Source of the DNA: Paenibacillus guangzhouensis
GTDB lineage: Bacteria > Bacillota > Bacilli > Paenibacillales > Paenibacillaceae
Reading direction: 5' to 3'
Assembly (NCBI RefSeq): GCF_009363075.1
Contig: NZ_CP045293.1
Location: forward strand, 6,049,501 to 6,113,500
DNA length: 64,000 bases
Below the pieces are notes generated by a model. The model saw nothing but the letters and a program-made list of their open reading frames with translations. It did not search any database and was not told where the DNA came from. Positions 53,530-61,633 of this stretch are shown here, piece by piece. The first letter of the stretch is position 1. Each line of letters starts with the position of its first letter. Made by a program: the position numbers and the translations under genes.

Positions 53530-53640
53530 TTCATTTTTCCATTCCCATCTTTTCTGATATAAACAAAAGTACCCTACCGAGAGACTTTTTTAAAGTGTCT
53601 TCTCGATAGGGTACAGTTTACTATGATGTGGTTTTTTTAT

Positions 53641-53673
53641 TTTTTTATTCGAAATCTACTTTCGAATAAAAAA
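53641..53673. repeat. Perfect 14-bp inverted repeat after the IS
   Basis: TTTTTTATTCGAAA, loop TCTAC, then TTTCGAATAAAAAA. It comes just after the displaced prfB terminator arm. No T run follows on either strand, so it is not a normal terminator. Confidence 0.5.
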
Positions 53674-53708
53674 CTTGTTGTTCATAGTTATTTTTTACTA
53701 TTTCACCA

Positions 53709-53735
53709 TTAAGTTTCTGAGCAAAAAGCCGATAA
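53709..53735 (+). promoter_or_regulatory. Sigma-D-like promoter upstream of the c-di-GMP riboswitch
   Basis: GCCGATAA at 53728-53735 (one base off consensus), with TTAA at 53709-53712 (15-base gap) or TAAG at 53710-53713 (14-base gap). Transcripts would start near 53742 and contain the riboswitch. Confidence 0.5.
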
Positions 53736-53789
53736 TATTACTGAAGTATATTTTACACAATCACGAAGTACCGTTCTTAATGGGACTGA

Positions 53790-53892
53790 AGAACGAGACA
53801 ATCGAAAATGTTGGCAAAACTGTAGTGATGCAGTGACGCAAAGCCATGGGTCTTTCAATAGAATGTTGGAAGATTGCCAGGTTCCAATTTGA
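53790..53892 (+). ncRNA. Cyclic-di-GMP-I (GEMM-I) riboswitch
   Basis: The core features are in order: GGCAAAAC (53813-53820), hairpin CTGTA-GTGA-TGCAG with a GNRA tetraloop (53820-53833), the conserved GACGCAAAGCC (53835-53845), a second arm with GGGTCT and AAGA, and the closing GATTGCCAGGTT (53872-53883) that pairs back. It lies in the leader of the VWA/IPT protein gene and is followed by a terminator. The exact 5' border is approximate. Confidence 0.85.
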
Positions 53893-53897
53893 TAGAA

Positions 53898-53923
53898 AAC
53901 AATAGCATTTGCTGTTGTTTTTT
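53898..53923 (+). terminator. Expression-platform terminator of the c-di-GMP riboswitch
   Basis: AACAATAGC and GCTGTTGTT pair around ATTT, followed by TTTTTT, 30 bases before the start codon. Ligand binding probably decides whether this stem forms; whether c-di-GMP turns the gene on or off cannot be told by eye. Confidence 0.8.
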
Positions 53924-53954
53924 ATATTGTAAAATTTTCTGAAGGGGGATAAGT

Positions 53955-56900
53955 ATGCAATCTTTTTTTAAGAAGGTAAATGTGATGATGGTATTTCTTC
54001 TTGTGATCATGATGATACCATATCAAACGACTTCGTATGCGGCAGCAAATGATTATGTATCCGTAACGAAAGTAGTGGATCCAACTGTGATAACAACTGA
54101 GCAAGAAGCAGAAGTAAAGCTAAGTATCAAGGGGACACCACCAGTAAATGTGGTCATGCCGAATGACGTTATCTTGATCATTGACAAGTCCGGTAGTATG
54201 AGTCCGGATTACAAACCCAACAATGGTGAAGATAAAATGACGGCAGCTAAGAATGCAGCTAAAGGTTTTATCGATTTAATGGATATGACCAAACATCGCG
54301 TTGGAGTTATTGACTTTAGTTCTGCAAACATGACCAAATTACTTCCATTAACGACGGATAAGGACAAAGTAAAAAACTATATTGGCTCGATCGAAGCAAA
54401 TGGTGCAACGGCAACAGGCAATGCAATCGATATGGCTATAAAAGAACTTGAGAATCATCGGCCAGAAGCGCAACCGGTAATCGTTATTATGACTGACGGT
54501 GACGCAACCGAACCCCAAGGGACAGCTTATGAATATGCCTTGGAGAAAGCACAGGCTGCTAAGGATGCAGGTATTGTTTTCTATACGATTGCTTTGCTGC
54601 AGCCGAAAGAAAATCCCGAAACAAGCGGTCCTAATAAATTGCTGAAAGAAATGGCAACAACGTCCGCTCACCATCATTTCGTACTAGGTTCCGTTGGTTT
54701 GAGTGAGATCTACGCGGCAATTGTTAAAGAAATAGGTATGGCGAGCGCTTATAACGTTCAGGTTACTGACATTGTATCACCAGAATTTGAAATCGTCCCT
54801 GGCTCGTATGACTCGAATATTCCGAAGCCAACGGTTGCAGGGAATTCGCTAACATGGAACTTCCAAGAGTTGAAGAATAGCGATTTATCCTTTACCTATA
54901 AGATTAAACCGAAAGACCCGAACAAGGCAGGTACTTTCCAGGCTTCGACAACTGCTTCGATTATCACGTATAAAGACTATGCTGGGGCAGCACGTCAAAA
55001 GGCGATTCCATCAGTTGCTGTACAAGTGAAGCTTTCTGCACCAGTCGTTACTTCGATCGAGCAGAACTTTGGTAAACCTGAAGGTGGAGAGACGGTAACG
55101 ATTAAGGGTGATAATTTCAGACCAGGTGCTGCAGTAACATTTGGATCGGGTACAGCAACGAATATCAAAGTCATTAGTAAAAATGAAATTACTGCGACAG
55201 TTCCAGCAGGTACAGTTGGAACAACAGTAACAGTTACTGTAAAGAATACGGATAATCAGATGGCTACGATACCTTATTCTTATAAGGCGGCTCCTGTTGT
55301 GACCTCCATCAAGCCTAATAATGGGCCGTTGGCAGGTGGAACATCTGTCTTGATCGAAGGCAATTATTTTTCTAATGCAATTGAAGTGAAGTTTGGGGAC
55401 AAAGTTGCACCAATAAAACGTTATACGAATACAAAGCTCATTGAAGTAAACTCTCCAGCAACTACCAATTCAGGCCCTGTAGATGTTGTGTTAACGAACC
55501 CAGACGGCACGACTGTTACAGTACCTGGTGGATTTACTTATAATGCGCCGGTTGTCGTGAAACTTACGGTTACTAGCGTCTCCCCTAACATTGGCGAATT
55601 AGCGGGTGGAGATGCCGTATATTTTGATGGTACTAAATTTACTACCGAGACAAAAGTATTCTTTGGGGATGCAGAAGCCAAGATACTTACGTTTTATTCC
55701 GATAAACGCTTTAATGTGTTGACGCCTACTGGTAAGACACCAGGGGCAGTGGAAGTGAAGCTAGTTAACCCAGATGGAGAGACAGTAATCATCCCAGCTG
55801 GTTTTACGTATAAGCCTGCACCGGTCAAGCCTGCTCCAACACTTACAAGTATTACCCCGGATAGTGGATTAATTACTGGCGGAACAAGTGTTAGTATTAT
55901 GGGAAGTGGATTTTTAGAGGGTGTCAAAGTATACTTTGGAACTAATGAAGCGGCTATTGCTAAATTGAACTCTGGTTCACAGATTACAGTCACGTCACCT
56001 GCGGTTGCGGCAGAAGGCCCTGTCAATGTAAAAGTTGTAAACCCGGACGGCCAAGAAGTAATGAAGGAAAACGGGTTTAACTATTTGCCGATTCCACCGA
56101 TTGTCCCTGCTATTACGAGTATTTCTCCGACCAGCGGCCCATTTGTCGGGGGGACCGTTGTTTATATCAACGGAAAAGATTTTGATAAAGGCATGAAAGT
56201 CTATTTTGGTGATAAAGAAGTAGCTATTGGGATGTATTATGGTAGTACGAGAATTCAAGTCACTGCTCCGCCAGCCACAGTAGCAGGTGCAGTGAATGTG
56301 AGGGTCGTCAACCCGGACGGTAGAGAAGGAAATGTAGCAGCTGGGTATACCTATGAAGCACCGATTGTCCCGAAGGCACCTTCAATTAAAGCAATTTCAC
56401 CGGATAATGGACCTCTAGCAGGTAAGACGAGTGTTTACATTGATGGTGCTGATTTTGTAAAAGGGTTGAAGGTATATTTTGGTTCACAAGAAGCTACGGT
56501 TATTTCGTTCTACAATAGCGGTAGATTGCTTGTCATGTCACCGACGGCTACCGTTGCAGGTCCTGTTGATGTAGAAATTGTAAATCCAGATGGACTGTCT
56601 GCAAAAGCTTCGGCTGGATTTACTTATAATGCACCACCAGCGCCAAAGGCACCGTCCATTACAGCAATTAGTCCGAATAATGGGCCAATCGCTGGAAGTA
56701 CTAACGTCTATATTGATGGAGCGGATTTTGTTAATGGATTAAAGGTTTATTTTGGTAATAATGAAGCTACTATCCTTTCGTTCTATAATAGCACTAGGAT
56801 CCTTGTAAGAACGCCATCGTCGCCGACTGAGGGAATCGTGGATGTGAAAATTATTAACCCAGACAATCTATCTGTGGTTGCTGCAGGAGGTTTTACGTAC

Positions 56901-57704
56901 TTTAAACCAGCGCCATTGCCAGTTACTATAACGACAGTAACTCCGGATAGAGGAATTTTAGCCGGTGGAGGTACCATTGATATCAGCGGGACGAACTTCC
57001 AAGGACAAGCAAAGGTTCAATTTGGATCGCAACTAGTGCCTATTGACTACTATTATGGAAGCGGCAAGATTCGCGTGAAGGTGCCTGCCTCGGCTACTCC
57101 GGGTTCGGTTGATATTACCATAACAAATCCTGATGGCGGAACTGCAACTGCAGTTCAAGCCTATACGTATGAAATAGCGATCCCTGCCATTACTGCGATA
57201 ACACCGAATCATGGTCCAATGAGTGGCGGAACAGCCGTCTATATTGATGGTAAAAATTTTGATCGCGATCTAGTATTAACGGTTAATGGAAAGCAAGTGG
57301 CTGTAACCACTTACTATAATAGTGGACGGATACTTTTCATTACGCAAAGCAGTACGATTAGCGGTTCTGTATCAATTGTTATTACAAATCCATCAACAGG
57401 TGAAAAAGCAACTGGTACATTCACATATGATGCACCGCCGCCTGTTCCGGCTCCTGCAATTACAAGGATTACACCAAATTCCGGGCCTCTTGCCGGAAGA
57501 ACAGTCGTATATATTGATGGAAGCAACTTCGTTAATGGACTTAAAGTATACTTTAACGGTGTAGAAGCTCAAATGTTCTCATTCTATGGAGCGACTAGGT
57601 TAGGGATTTTTTCTCCAGCAGCAAGTGCTGCAGGTATTGTTGATGTCAAGATCGTTAATCCAGACGGTCAAGTAACTAATTCTGTTCAGTTCGAGTACAA
57701 ATAA
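53955..57704 (+). CDS. Secreted VWA-domain protein with ten IPT/TIG repeats (riboswitch-controlled surface protein)
   Basis: GAAGGGGGA precedes the ATG. The 1249-residue product has a signal peptide (residues 1-31, ending SYAA), a von Willebrand A domain at about 70-260 with the metal-site motif IIDKSGSMS, a beta linker, then ten IPT/TIG repeats of about 85 residues, most beginning like ITPNSGPLAGRTVVYIDG and ending NPDG...FTY. VWA-IPT proteins are typically adhesins. No SLH, LPXTG or membrane anchor is seen at the C-terminus, which ends in the tenth repeat, so how it is held at the surface is unclear. A c-di-GMP riboswitch and sigma-D-like promoter precede it, fitting a role in attachment. 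Confidence 0.9.
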   Translation: MQSFFKKVNVMMVFLLVIMMIPYQTTSYAAANDYVSVTKVVDPTVITTEQEAEVKLSIKGTPPVNVVMPNDVILIIDKSGSMSPDYKPNNGEDKMTAAKNAAKGFIDLMDMTKHRVGVIDFSSANMTKLLPLTTDKDKVKNYIGSIEANGATATGNAIDMAIKELENHRPEAQPVIVIMTDGDATEPQGTAYEYALEKAQAAKDAGIVFYTIALLQPKENPETSGPNKLLKEMATTSAHHHFVLGSVGLSEIYAAIVKEIGMASAYNVQVTDIVSPEFEIVPGSYDSNIPKPTVAGNSLTWNFQELKNSDLSFTYKIKPKDPNKAGTFQASTTASIITYKDYAGAARQKAIPSVAVQVKLSAPVVTSIEQNFGKPEGGETVTIKGDNFRPGAAVTFGSGTATNIKVISKNEITATVPAGTVGTTVTVTVKNTDNQMATIPYSYKAAPVVTSIKPNNGPLAGGTSVLIEGNYFSNAIEVKFGDKVAPIKRYTNTKLIEVNSPATTNSGPVDVVLTNPDGTTVTVPGGFTYNAPVVVKLTVTSVSPNIGELAGGDAVYFDGTKFTTETKVFFGDAEAKILTFYSDKRFNVLTPTGKTPGAVEVKLVNPDGETVIIPAGFTYKPAPVKPAPTLTSITPDSGLITGGTSVSIMGSGFLEGVKVYFGTNEAAIAKLNSGSQITVTSPAVAAEGPVNVKVVNPDGQEVMKENGFNYLPIPPIVPAITSISPTSGPFVGGTVVYINGKDFDKGMKVYFGDKEVAIGMYYGSTRIQVTAPPATVAGAVNVRVVNPDGREGNVAAGYTYEAPIVPKAPSIKAISPDNGPLAGKTSVYIDGADFVKGLKVYFGSQEATVISFYNSGRLLVMSPTATVAGPVDVEIVNPDGLSAKASAGFTYNAPPAPKAPSITAISPNNGPIAGSTNVYIDGADFVNGLKVYFGNNEATILSFYNSTRILVRTPSSPTEGIVDVKIINPDNLSVVAAGGFTYFKPAPLPVTITTVTPDRGILAGGGTIDISGTNFQGQAKVQFGSQLVPIDYYYGSGKIRVKVPASATPGSVDITITNPDGGTATAVQAYTYEIAIPAITAITPNHGPMSGGTAVYIDGKNFDRDLVLTVNGKQVAVTTYYNSGRILFITQSSTISGSVSIVITNPSTGEKATGTFTYDAPPPVPAPAITRITPNSGPLAGRTVVYIDGSNFVNGLKVYFNGVEAQMFSFYGATRLGIFSPAASAAGIVDVKIVNPDGQVTNSVQFEYK

Positions 57705-57706
57705 AC

Positions 57707-57752
57707 TTAAAAGAGCGGCGGCTTCCTCAAAGAGGGCTCGTCGCTCTTTTAA
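57707..57752 (+). terminator. Intrinsic terminator after the VWA/IPT gene
   Basis: TTAAAAGAGCG pairs with CGCTCTTTTAA and encloses an inner CCTC/GAGG hairpin. Confidence 0.85.
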
Positions 57753-57871
57753 TTTCATGGTATGCTAAGATAGTCGATTGCAAAGGTATATTGAAGAATT
57801 CGGTGTATCCTCCAGATCGTTAGTGGAAAATATATTTTAACGAGATCAGGATAAGTGGGGTGCAAATCGCT

Positions 57872-57884
57872 GTTACAATGTAAC
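57872..57884 (+). promoter_or_regulatory. 13-base palindrome before the yitT-like gene
   Basis: GTTACA-A-TGTAAC, 35 bases before the chosen start codon. A possible operator; no promoter boxes are clear around it. Confidence 0.25.
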
Positions 57885-57919
57885 TGAATATTTCTACAGT
57901 TTATGTGGCAGATAATTCT

Positions 57920-58810
57920 ATGAACATAAGTCAAAAAACGAAAAGGAACGAACGGATCGTAAAGCCTTTGCATCCAATATTACTTGGCATTATCGAATTT
58001 ACGCTTGTCATTATCGGATGCTTCAGTATTGCAGTGAGCTTTAACTTATTCATGCTGGCGCATCAAATCGCTTCCGGCGGCGTGTCGGGGATCTCGATAT
58101 TGGTACAGCACTTCACGGGGATTCAACCAGCTTATACACAGTGGATCATCAATATCCCGCTATTTATTCTAGGCGTCGTTCTAGTAGGCAAAAATTTCGG
58201 TATCAAAGTACTCGTTGGAATTTTCTTTCTTCCATTATTCATTCTGTTGACGAAGGATTGGCCTACACCAACCGATAATGCGCTGCTGGCATCCATTTAC
58301 GGTGGGCTCGGGGTTGGACTCGGCTTAGGACTCGTGTATCGCGCGAGAGGGTCAACGGGTGGCTTGGATTTGGTCGCACAGCTGATCAACCGATTTACCG
58401 GATTGAGTTACCATCTTGCCGTACCTATGCTCGATGGCATCGTCATCTTGTGCGCAGGGATATTCTTGTCGCCGGAGAAGGCGCTGTACGCGCTGATCGG
58501 TCTATTTGTAACGAGTAAGACGATCGACGCCATTCAGACCGGGTTCAACGTCTCTAAGGTTGCATTCATCATATCCAATGAAGCAGAGAAGCTGCAGCAG
58601 GCGATTCTGAATGATTTGGACCGTGGATTAACCGAGTTGGACGGCCGGGGCGGCTTCACAGGGGAAGAGCGCAAAATCTTAATGGTCGTTCTATCGCAGA
58701 CCGAAGTCAGCAAATTGAAGGTGTTGGTGAAAATGGTGGACCCATCGGCATTCGTCATTATTAGTGATACAAAGGAAGTCTTGGGCGAAGGCTTCAAACT
58801 TCATACGTAG
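57920..58810 (+). CDS. YitT-family membrane protein (DUF161 + DUF2179)
   Basis: A 296-residue protein from ATG 57920; an in-frame GTG at 57905 is an alternative, and neither has a clear ribosome site. About five membrane helices make up the first 190 residues, with the family's GGVSGISILVQHFTG and RARGSTGGLDLVAQL. The C-terminal cytoplasmic DUF2179 domain includes GRGGFTGEERKILMVVLS and DPSAFVIISD. The function of this family, common in Bacillota with several copies per genome, is not established. It is a single-gene unit with a strong terminator. Confidence 0.88.
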   Translation: MNISQKTKRNERIVKPLHPILLGIIEFTLVIIGCFSIAVSFNLFMLAHQIASGGVSGISILVQHFTGIQPAYTQWIINIPLFILGVVLVGKNFGIKVLVGIFFLPLFILLTKDWPTPTDNALLASIYGGLGVGLGLGLVYRARGSTGGLDLVAQLINRFTGLSYHLAVPMLDGIVILCAGIFLSPEKALYALIGLFVTSKTIDAIQTGFNVSKVAFIISNEAEKLQQAILNDLDRGLTELDGRGGFTGEERKILMVVLSQTEVSKLKVLVKMVDPSAFVIISDTKEVLGEGFKLHT

Positions 58811-58826
58811 TACATATTTTACCAGA

Positions 58827-58876
58827 GTCGTAAAATCTGCTCGTGCCTTGTCACGATTGGGTTTTACGGCTTTTTT
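58827..58876 (+). terminator. Intrinsic terminator after the yitT-like gene
   Basis: GTCGTAAAA pairs with TTTTACGGC and encloses a CGTG/CACG hairpin; six T follow. Confidence 0.88.
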
Positions 58877-58905
58877 GTTGCGTCCGAAACCTTCAAAAAT
58901 AACCG

Positions 58906-58934
58906 TTGTATAAATATAAATAGGGGTGTATAAT
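58906..58934 (+). promoter_or_regulatory. Promoter of the arginine operon
   Basis: TTGTAT at 58906-58911, 17 bases, TATAAT at 58929-58934. The AT-rich spacer could overlap an arginine repressor (ArgR/AhrC) site, but I cannot show a convincing ARG box. Confidence 0.6.
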
Positions 58935-59039
58935 GATACGTAATTTCAAATTCGGATATGATTTCAAAGCAAGTCTACTAGATGTATAATGGAAAATATT
59001 ACACATGACATATAGCGTCACATCGGGGAGGAATGAACC

Positions 59040-60089
59040 ATGAATACAACATTGCGAGCTGCGGTCGTCGGTTCGACTGGCTACGGCGGCGTAGAGCTGA
59101 TCCGTTTCCTAAGCGGACATCCGAAAGTACAGATTACATCCGTCATATCATCATCGAGTAGCGGTGAGCGTCTATCGGACGGTTTTCCGCATTTGACAGA
59201 GATTATTACCGATACCTTGGATGGGGTAGATATCCCGCTGATTCGAGAGAAAGCCGATGTTGTATTCACGGCGACACCGCACGGGGTAAGCGCGAAGCTG
59301 GTACCGCAGCTGCTCGAAGCGGGTCTGAAGGTGATCGATTTATCCGGTGATTTCCGGTTAAAAGATGGCGCGGTCTACGAGAAGTGGTACAAACACGCAC
59401 CGGCAGACGAGGCCTTGTTAGCACAGGCTGTCTATGGGCTCAGCGAAGTGTTCGGAGATCAGGTGGAGGGCCTTGATTTTGTATCGAATCCAGGTTGTTA
59501 TCCGACAGCAACATTATTAGGACTCGTACCTGCTGTAGCAGCAGGGTGGATTGATCCGAAGAGCATCATCATTGATGCGAAATCGGGTGTGTCCGGTGCA
59601 GGACGCGGAACAAGCCTCACAGCGCACTATGCTGAGATTAATGAGAATTTCAAAGCGTACAAAGTGAATAAACACCAGCATACGCCAGAAATCGAACAGA
59701 TTCTAAGTCAAGTAGCTGGGGAGCCTGTGACGGTGACGTTCACGACGCATTTGGTACCGATGACGCGCGGCATTATGTCGACGATGTATGCTACATTGAA
59801 CGGATCGCATACCGAAGCGGAACTGGTTCAACTATATAGGCAATATTACGAAGGCCGCCGATTCGTTCGGGTTCGCGACACGGGCGTTTGGCCGGCGACG
59901 AAGGAAGTATACGGCTCCAATTATTGCGATATCGGCTTTTCCGTGGATGAGCGCACAGGACGGGTTACGATCATTTCGGTGATCGATAATATTGTGAAGG
60001 GCGCCGCAGGGCAAGCGATTCAGAATTTAAACATTATGATGGGCTGGGATGAGACGTTGGGGCTCTCCCTCACGCCTGTCTATCCATAA
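59040..60089 (+). CDS. argC: N-acetyl-gamma-glutamyl-phosphate reductase
   Basis: GGGGAGGAA precedes the ATG. ArgC reduces N-acetylglutamyl phosphate to the semialdehyde with NADPH, third step of arginine synthesis. The 349-residue protein shows the nucleotide-binding start VVGSTGYGGVELIRFL, the catalytic cysteine in VSNPGCYPTATLLGL, and HQHTPEIEQ. It is the first gene of the arginine operon, with a 250-bp repeat between it and argJ. Confidence 0.97.
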   Translation: MNTTLRAAVVGSTGYGGVELIRFLSGHPKVQITSVISSSSSGERLSDGFPHLTEIITDTLDGVDIPLIREKADVVFTATPHGVSAKLVPQLLEAGLKVIDLSGDFRLKDGAVYEKWYKHAPADEALLAQAVYGLSEVFGDQVEGLDFVSNPGCYPTATLLGLVPAVAAGWIDPKSIIIDAKSGVSGAGRGTSLTAHYAEINENFKAYKVNKHQHTPEIEQILSQVAGEPVTVTFTTHLVPMTRGIMSTMYATLNGSHTEAELVQLYRQYYEGRRFVRVRDTGVWPATKEVYGSNYCDIGFSVDERTGRVTIISVIDNIVKGAAGQAIQNLNIMMGWDETLGLSLTPVYP

Positions 60090-60102
60090 TAGACAGCTAT
60101 AA

Positions 60103-60354
60103 GAGGTAGTTCAAAAAGTCATCATTTGATCACGAAGTCATTCAAGAAGCATAATCGAGATCGAATCTTGCACTCACCTTCGAAGAGCATATGCTTACGA
60201 AGTATGTTCCCTCCGGAAACATTTCAGGTACTCATTTAGGTTTCGCCTAACTCCGTTCCTCTGAAAGTTTATCGAAGGAAAACTCTCTACGGAAGCATAG
60301 GCTCTTCAGGTTCTCGCAACCTTCTCGGTGCTGAAATGCCGACTTTTTGAACAC
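60103..60354. repeat. MITE-like repeat of about 250 bp between argC and argJ
   Basis: GTTCAAAAAGTC (60109-60120) and its complement GACTTTTTGAAC (60341-60352) are terminal inverted repeats; similarity goes on inward for about 17 more bases. No coding frame is inside. The interior holds several small hairpins such as TTAGG-TTTCG-CCTAA and GGTT-CTCGC-AACC. Elements like this are familiar to me from Paenibacillus genomes, often many copies. It adds no clear terminator, so the operon may still be read through. Confidence 0.75.
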
Positions 60355-60382
60355 GCATTTTAAGGAAATGGGGAGAAGAGAC

Positions 60383-61612
60383 ATGGGCGTACAGCATTTT
60401 ACGGTGGTGGAGAATGGCTCGGTGACCGTACCGAAGGGATTCAAGGCCGGGGGCCTACATTGCGGATTGAAGAAGACAGAACGTAACGATCTAGGAGCGA
60501 TTCTATGCGAGGTGCCAGCGACGGCAGCGGCAGTCTATACGACGAACGTATTCCAAGCGGCTCCGCTCAAGGTAACGCGCGAGAGTATTGCAGCTGAAGG
60601 CAAGCTGCAAGCTGTGATCGTGAACAGCGGGAATGCGAATGCGTGCACAGGAAAGCAGGGCGAACAAGATGCGTACCAGATGCGCGATGAGATTGCAGCC
60701 CAACTCGGCGTGTCAAGTCATTATGTGGCGGTCGCTTCGACCGGTGTCATCGGCGAATTGCTGAAGATGGACCGCGTTAGCGCGGGGATTGCGAAGTTGC
60801 CTGCGCGTCTATCGAGTGATGCGGCAGGAGCGGAAGACTTCAGCCAAGCGATTCTAACGACGGATCTCGTAAAAAAAGAAATTTGTGTCGCCGTGCAAGT
60901 TGGCGGACATACAGTTCATATCGCGGGTGCAGCCAAAGGCTCTGGTATGATTCATCCGAATATGGCGACGATGCTGGCGTTCATGACGACGGATGCGGTG
61001 ATCGATCAGGCTGCGCTGCAGCAGCTGCTCGGTCAGACAACAGATGTCACATTTAATATGATTACGGTAGACGGCGATACCAGTACGAACGATATGCTCG
61101 TAGCGATGGCAAGCGGTCTTGCGGGTAATGAGTCACTTCAGCCGAATCACCCGGATTGGGACGCTTATGCAGCCGCATTCCGCCATGTGTGCGAACATCT
61201 GGCCCAAGCGATCGCACGGGACGGCGAAGGGGCGACGAAGCTGGTTGAGGTGAACGTAAACGGCGCAGTATCGGATTCATCCGCACGAGCGATTGCGAAG
61301 ACGGTCATCGGCTCCAGCCTGGTGAAATCAGCCGTATTCGGCGCTGATGCGAACTGGGGACGGATTATTGCGGCCGTGGGCCGTGCAGGTGAGCCTGTTA
61401 ATCCAGAGACGGTAGATATTCGACTCGGCGACATTACGGTGCTAACCCAATCGAGACCGGTTCCATTTGACGAGGAGATCGCGCTTGAATATTTGAAAGG
61501 CAACACCGTGACGATCCATGTCGCCCTGAACAACGGGGATGGCGTCGCTACAGCATGGGGCTGTGATTTAACGTATGATTATGTTCGCATCAATGCGGCG
61601 TATCGGACGTAG
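60383..61612 (+). CDS. argJ: Bifunctional ornithine acetyltransferase / N-acetylglutamate synthase
   Basis: GGGGAG eight bases upstream sets the start at ATG 60383; an earlier in-frame TTG lies inside the repeat element and is not used. ArgJ (409 residues) moves the acetyl group from N-acetylornithine to glutamate, closing the acetyl cycle. The self-cleavage site is in KGSGMIHPNMATMLAF, where the Thr after NMA becomes the nucleophile of the beta chain. Other family motifs: VIVNSGNANACTG and VTVDGDTSTND-like ITVDGDTSTNDML. Confidence 0.96.
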   Translation: MGVQHFTVVENGSVTVPKGFKAGGLHCGLKKTERNDLGAILCEVPATAAAVYTTNVFQAAPLKVTRESIAAEGKLQAVIVNSGNANACTGKQGEQDAYQMRDEIAAQLGVSSHYVAVASTGVIGELLKMDRVSAGIAKLPARLSSDAAGAEDFSQAILTTDLVKKEICVAVQVGGHTVHIAGAAKGSGMIHPNMATMLAFMTTDAVIDQAALQQLLGQTTDVTFNMITVDGDTSTNDMLVAMASGLAGNESLQPNHPDWDAYAAAFRHVCEHLAQAIARDGEGATKLVEVNVNGAVSDSSARAIAKTVIGSSLVKSAVFGADANWGRIIAAVGRAGEPVNPETVDIRLGDITVLTQSRPVPFDEEIALEYLKGNTVTIHVALNNGDGVATAWGCDLTYDYVRINAAYRT

Positions 61613-61633
61613 GGCACGGAGGATAGAGGAACG

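Larger units (their letters stand above)
52159..53620 (-). mobile_element. IS3-family insertion sequence, 1462 bp
   Basis: The ends are inverted repeats: 12 identical bases TAAACTGTACCC, extending with mismatches to about 39 bases (roughly 30 matching, ending in AAAAAGTCT). A 3-bp target duplication CTA flanks it at 52156-52158 and 53621-53623. It carries orfA and orfB on the minus strand in the IS3 arrangement and both look intact, so the copy may still be active. The target is the loop of the prfB terminator. Confidence 0.93.

Noticed and set aside
55000-57700. Repeats in the VWA protein gene as a DNA repeat array or CRISPR
   Set aside because: The repeats are at protein level (IPT/TIG domains, about 255 bases each) and the DNA copies have diverged.
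58877-59039. T-box or clear arginine repressor boxes before argC
   Set aside because: No T-box sequence or specifier structure; AT-rich stretches resemble ARG boxes only weakly.
60347-60382. argJ starting at an upstream TTG
   Set aside because: The codon lies in the terminal repeat of the inserted element, has no ribosome site, and the ATG at 60383 has one.
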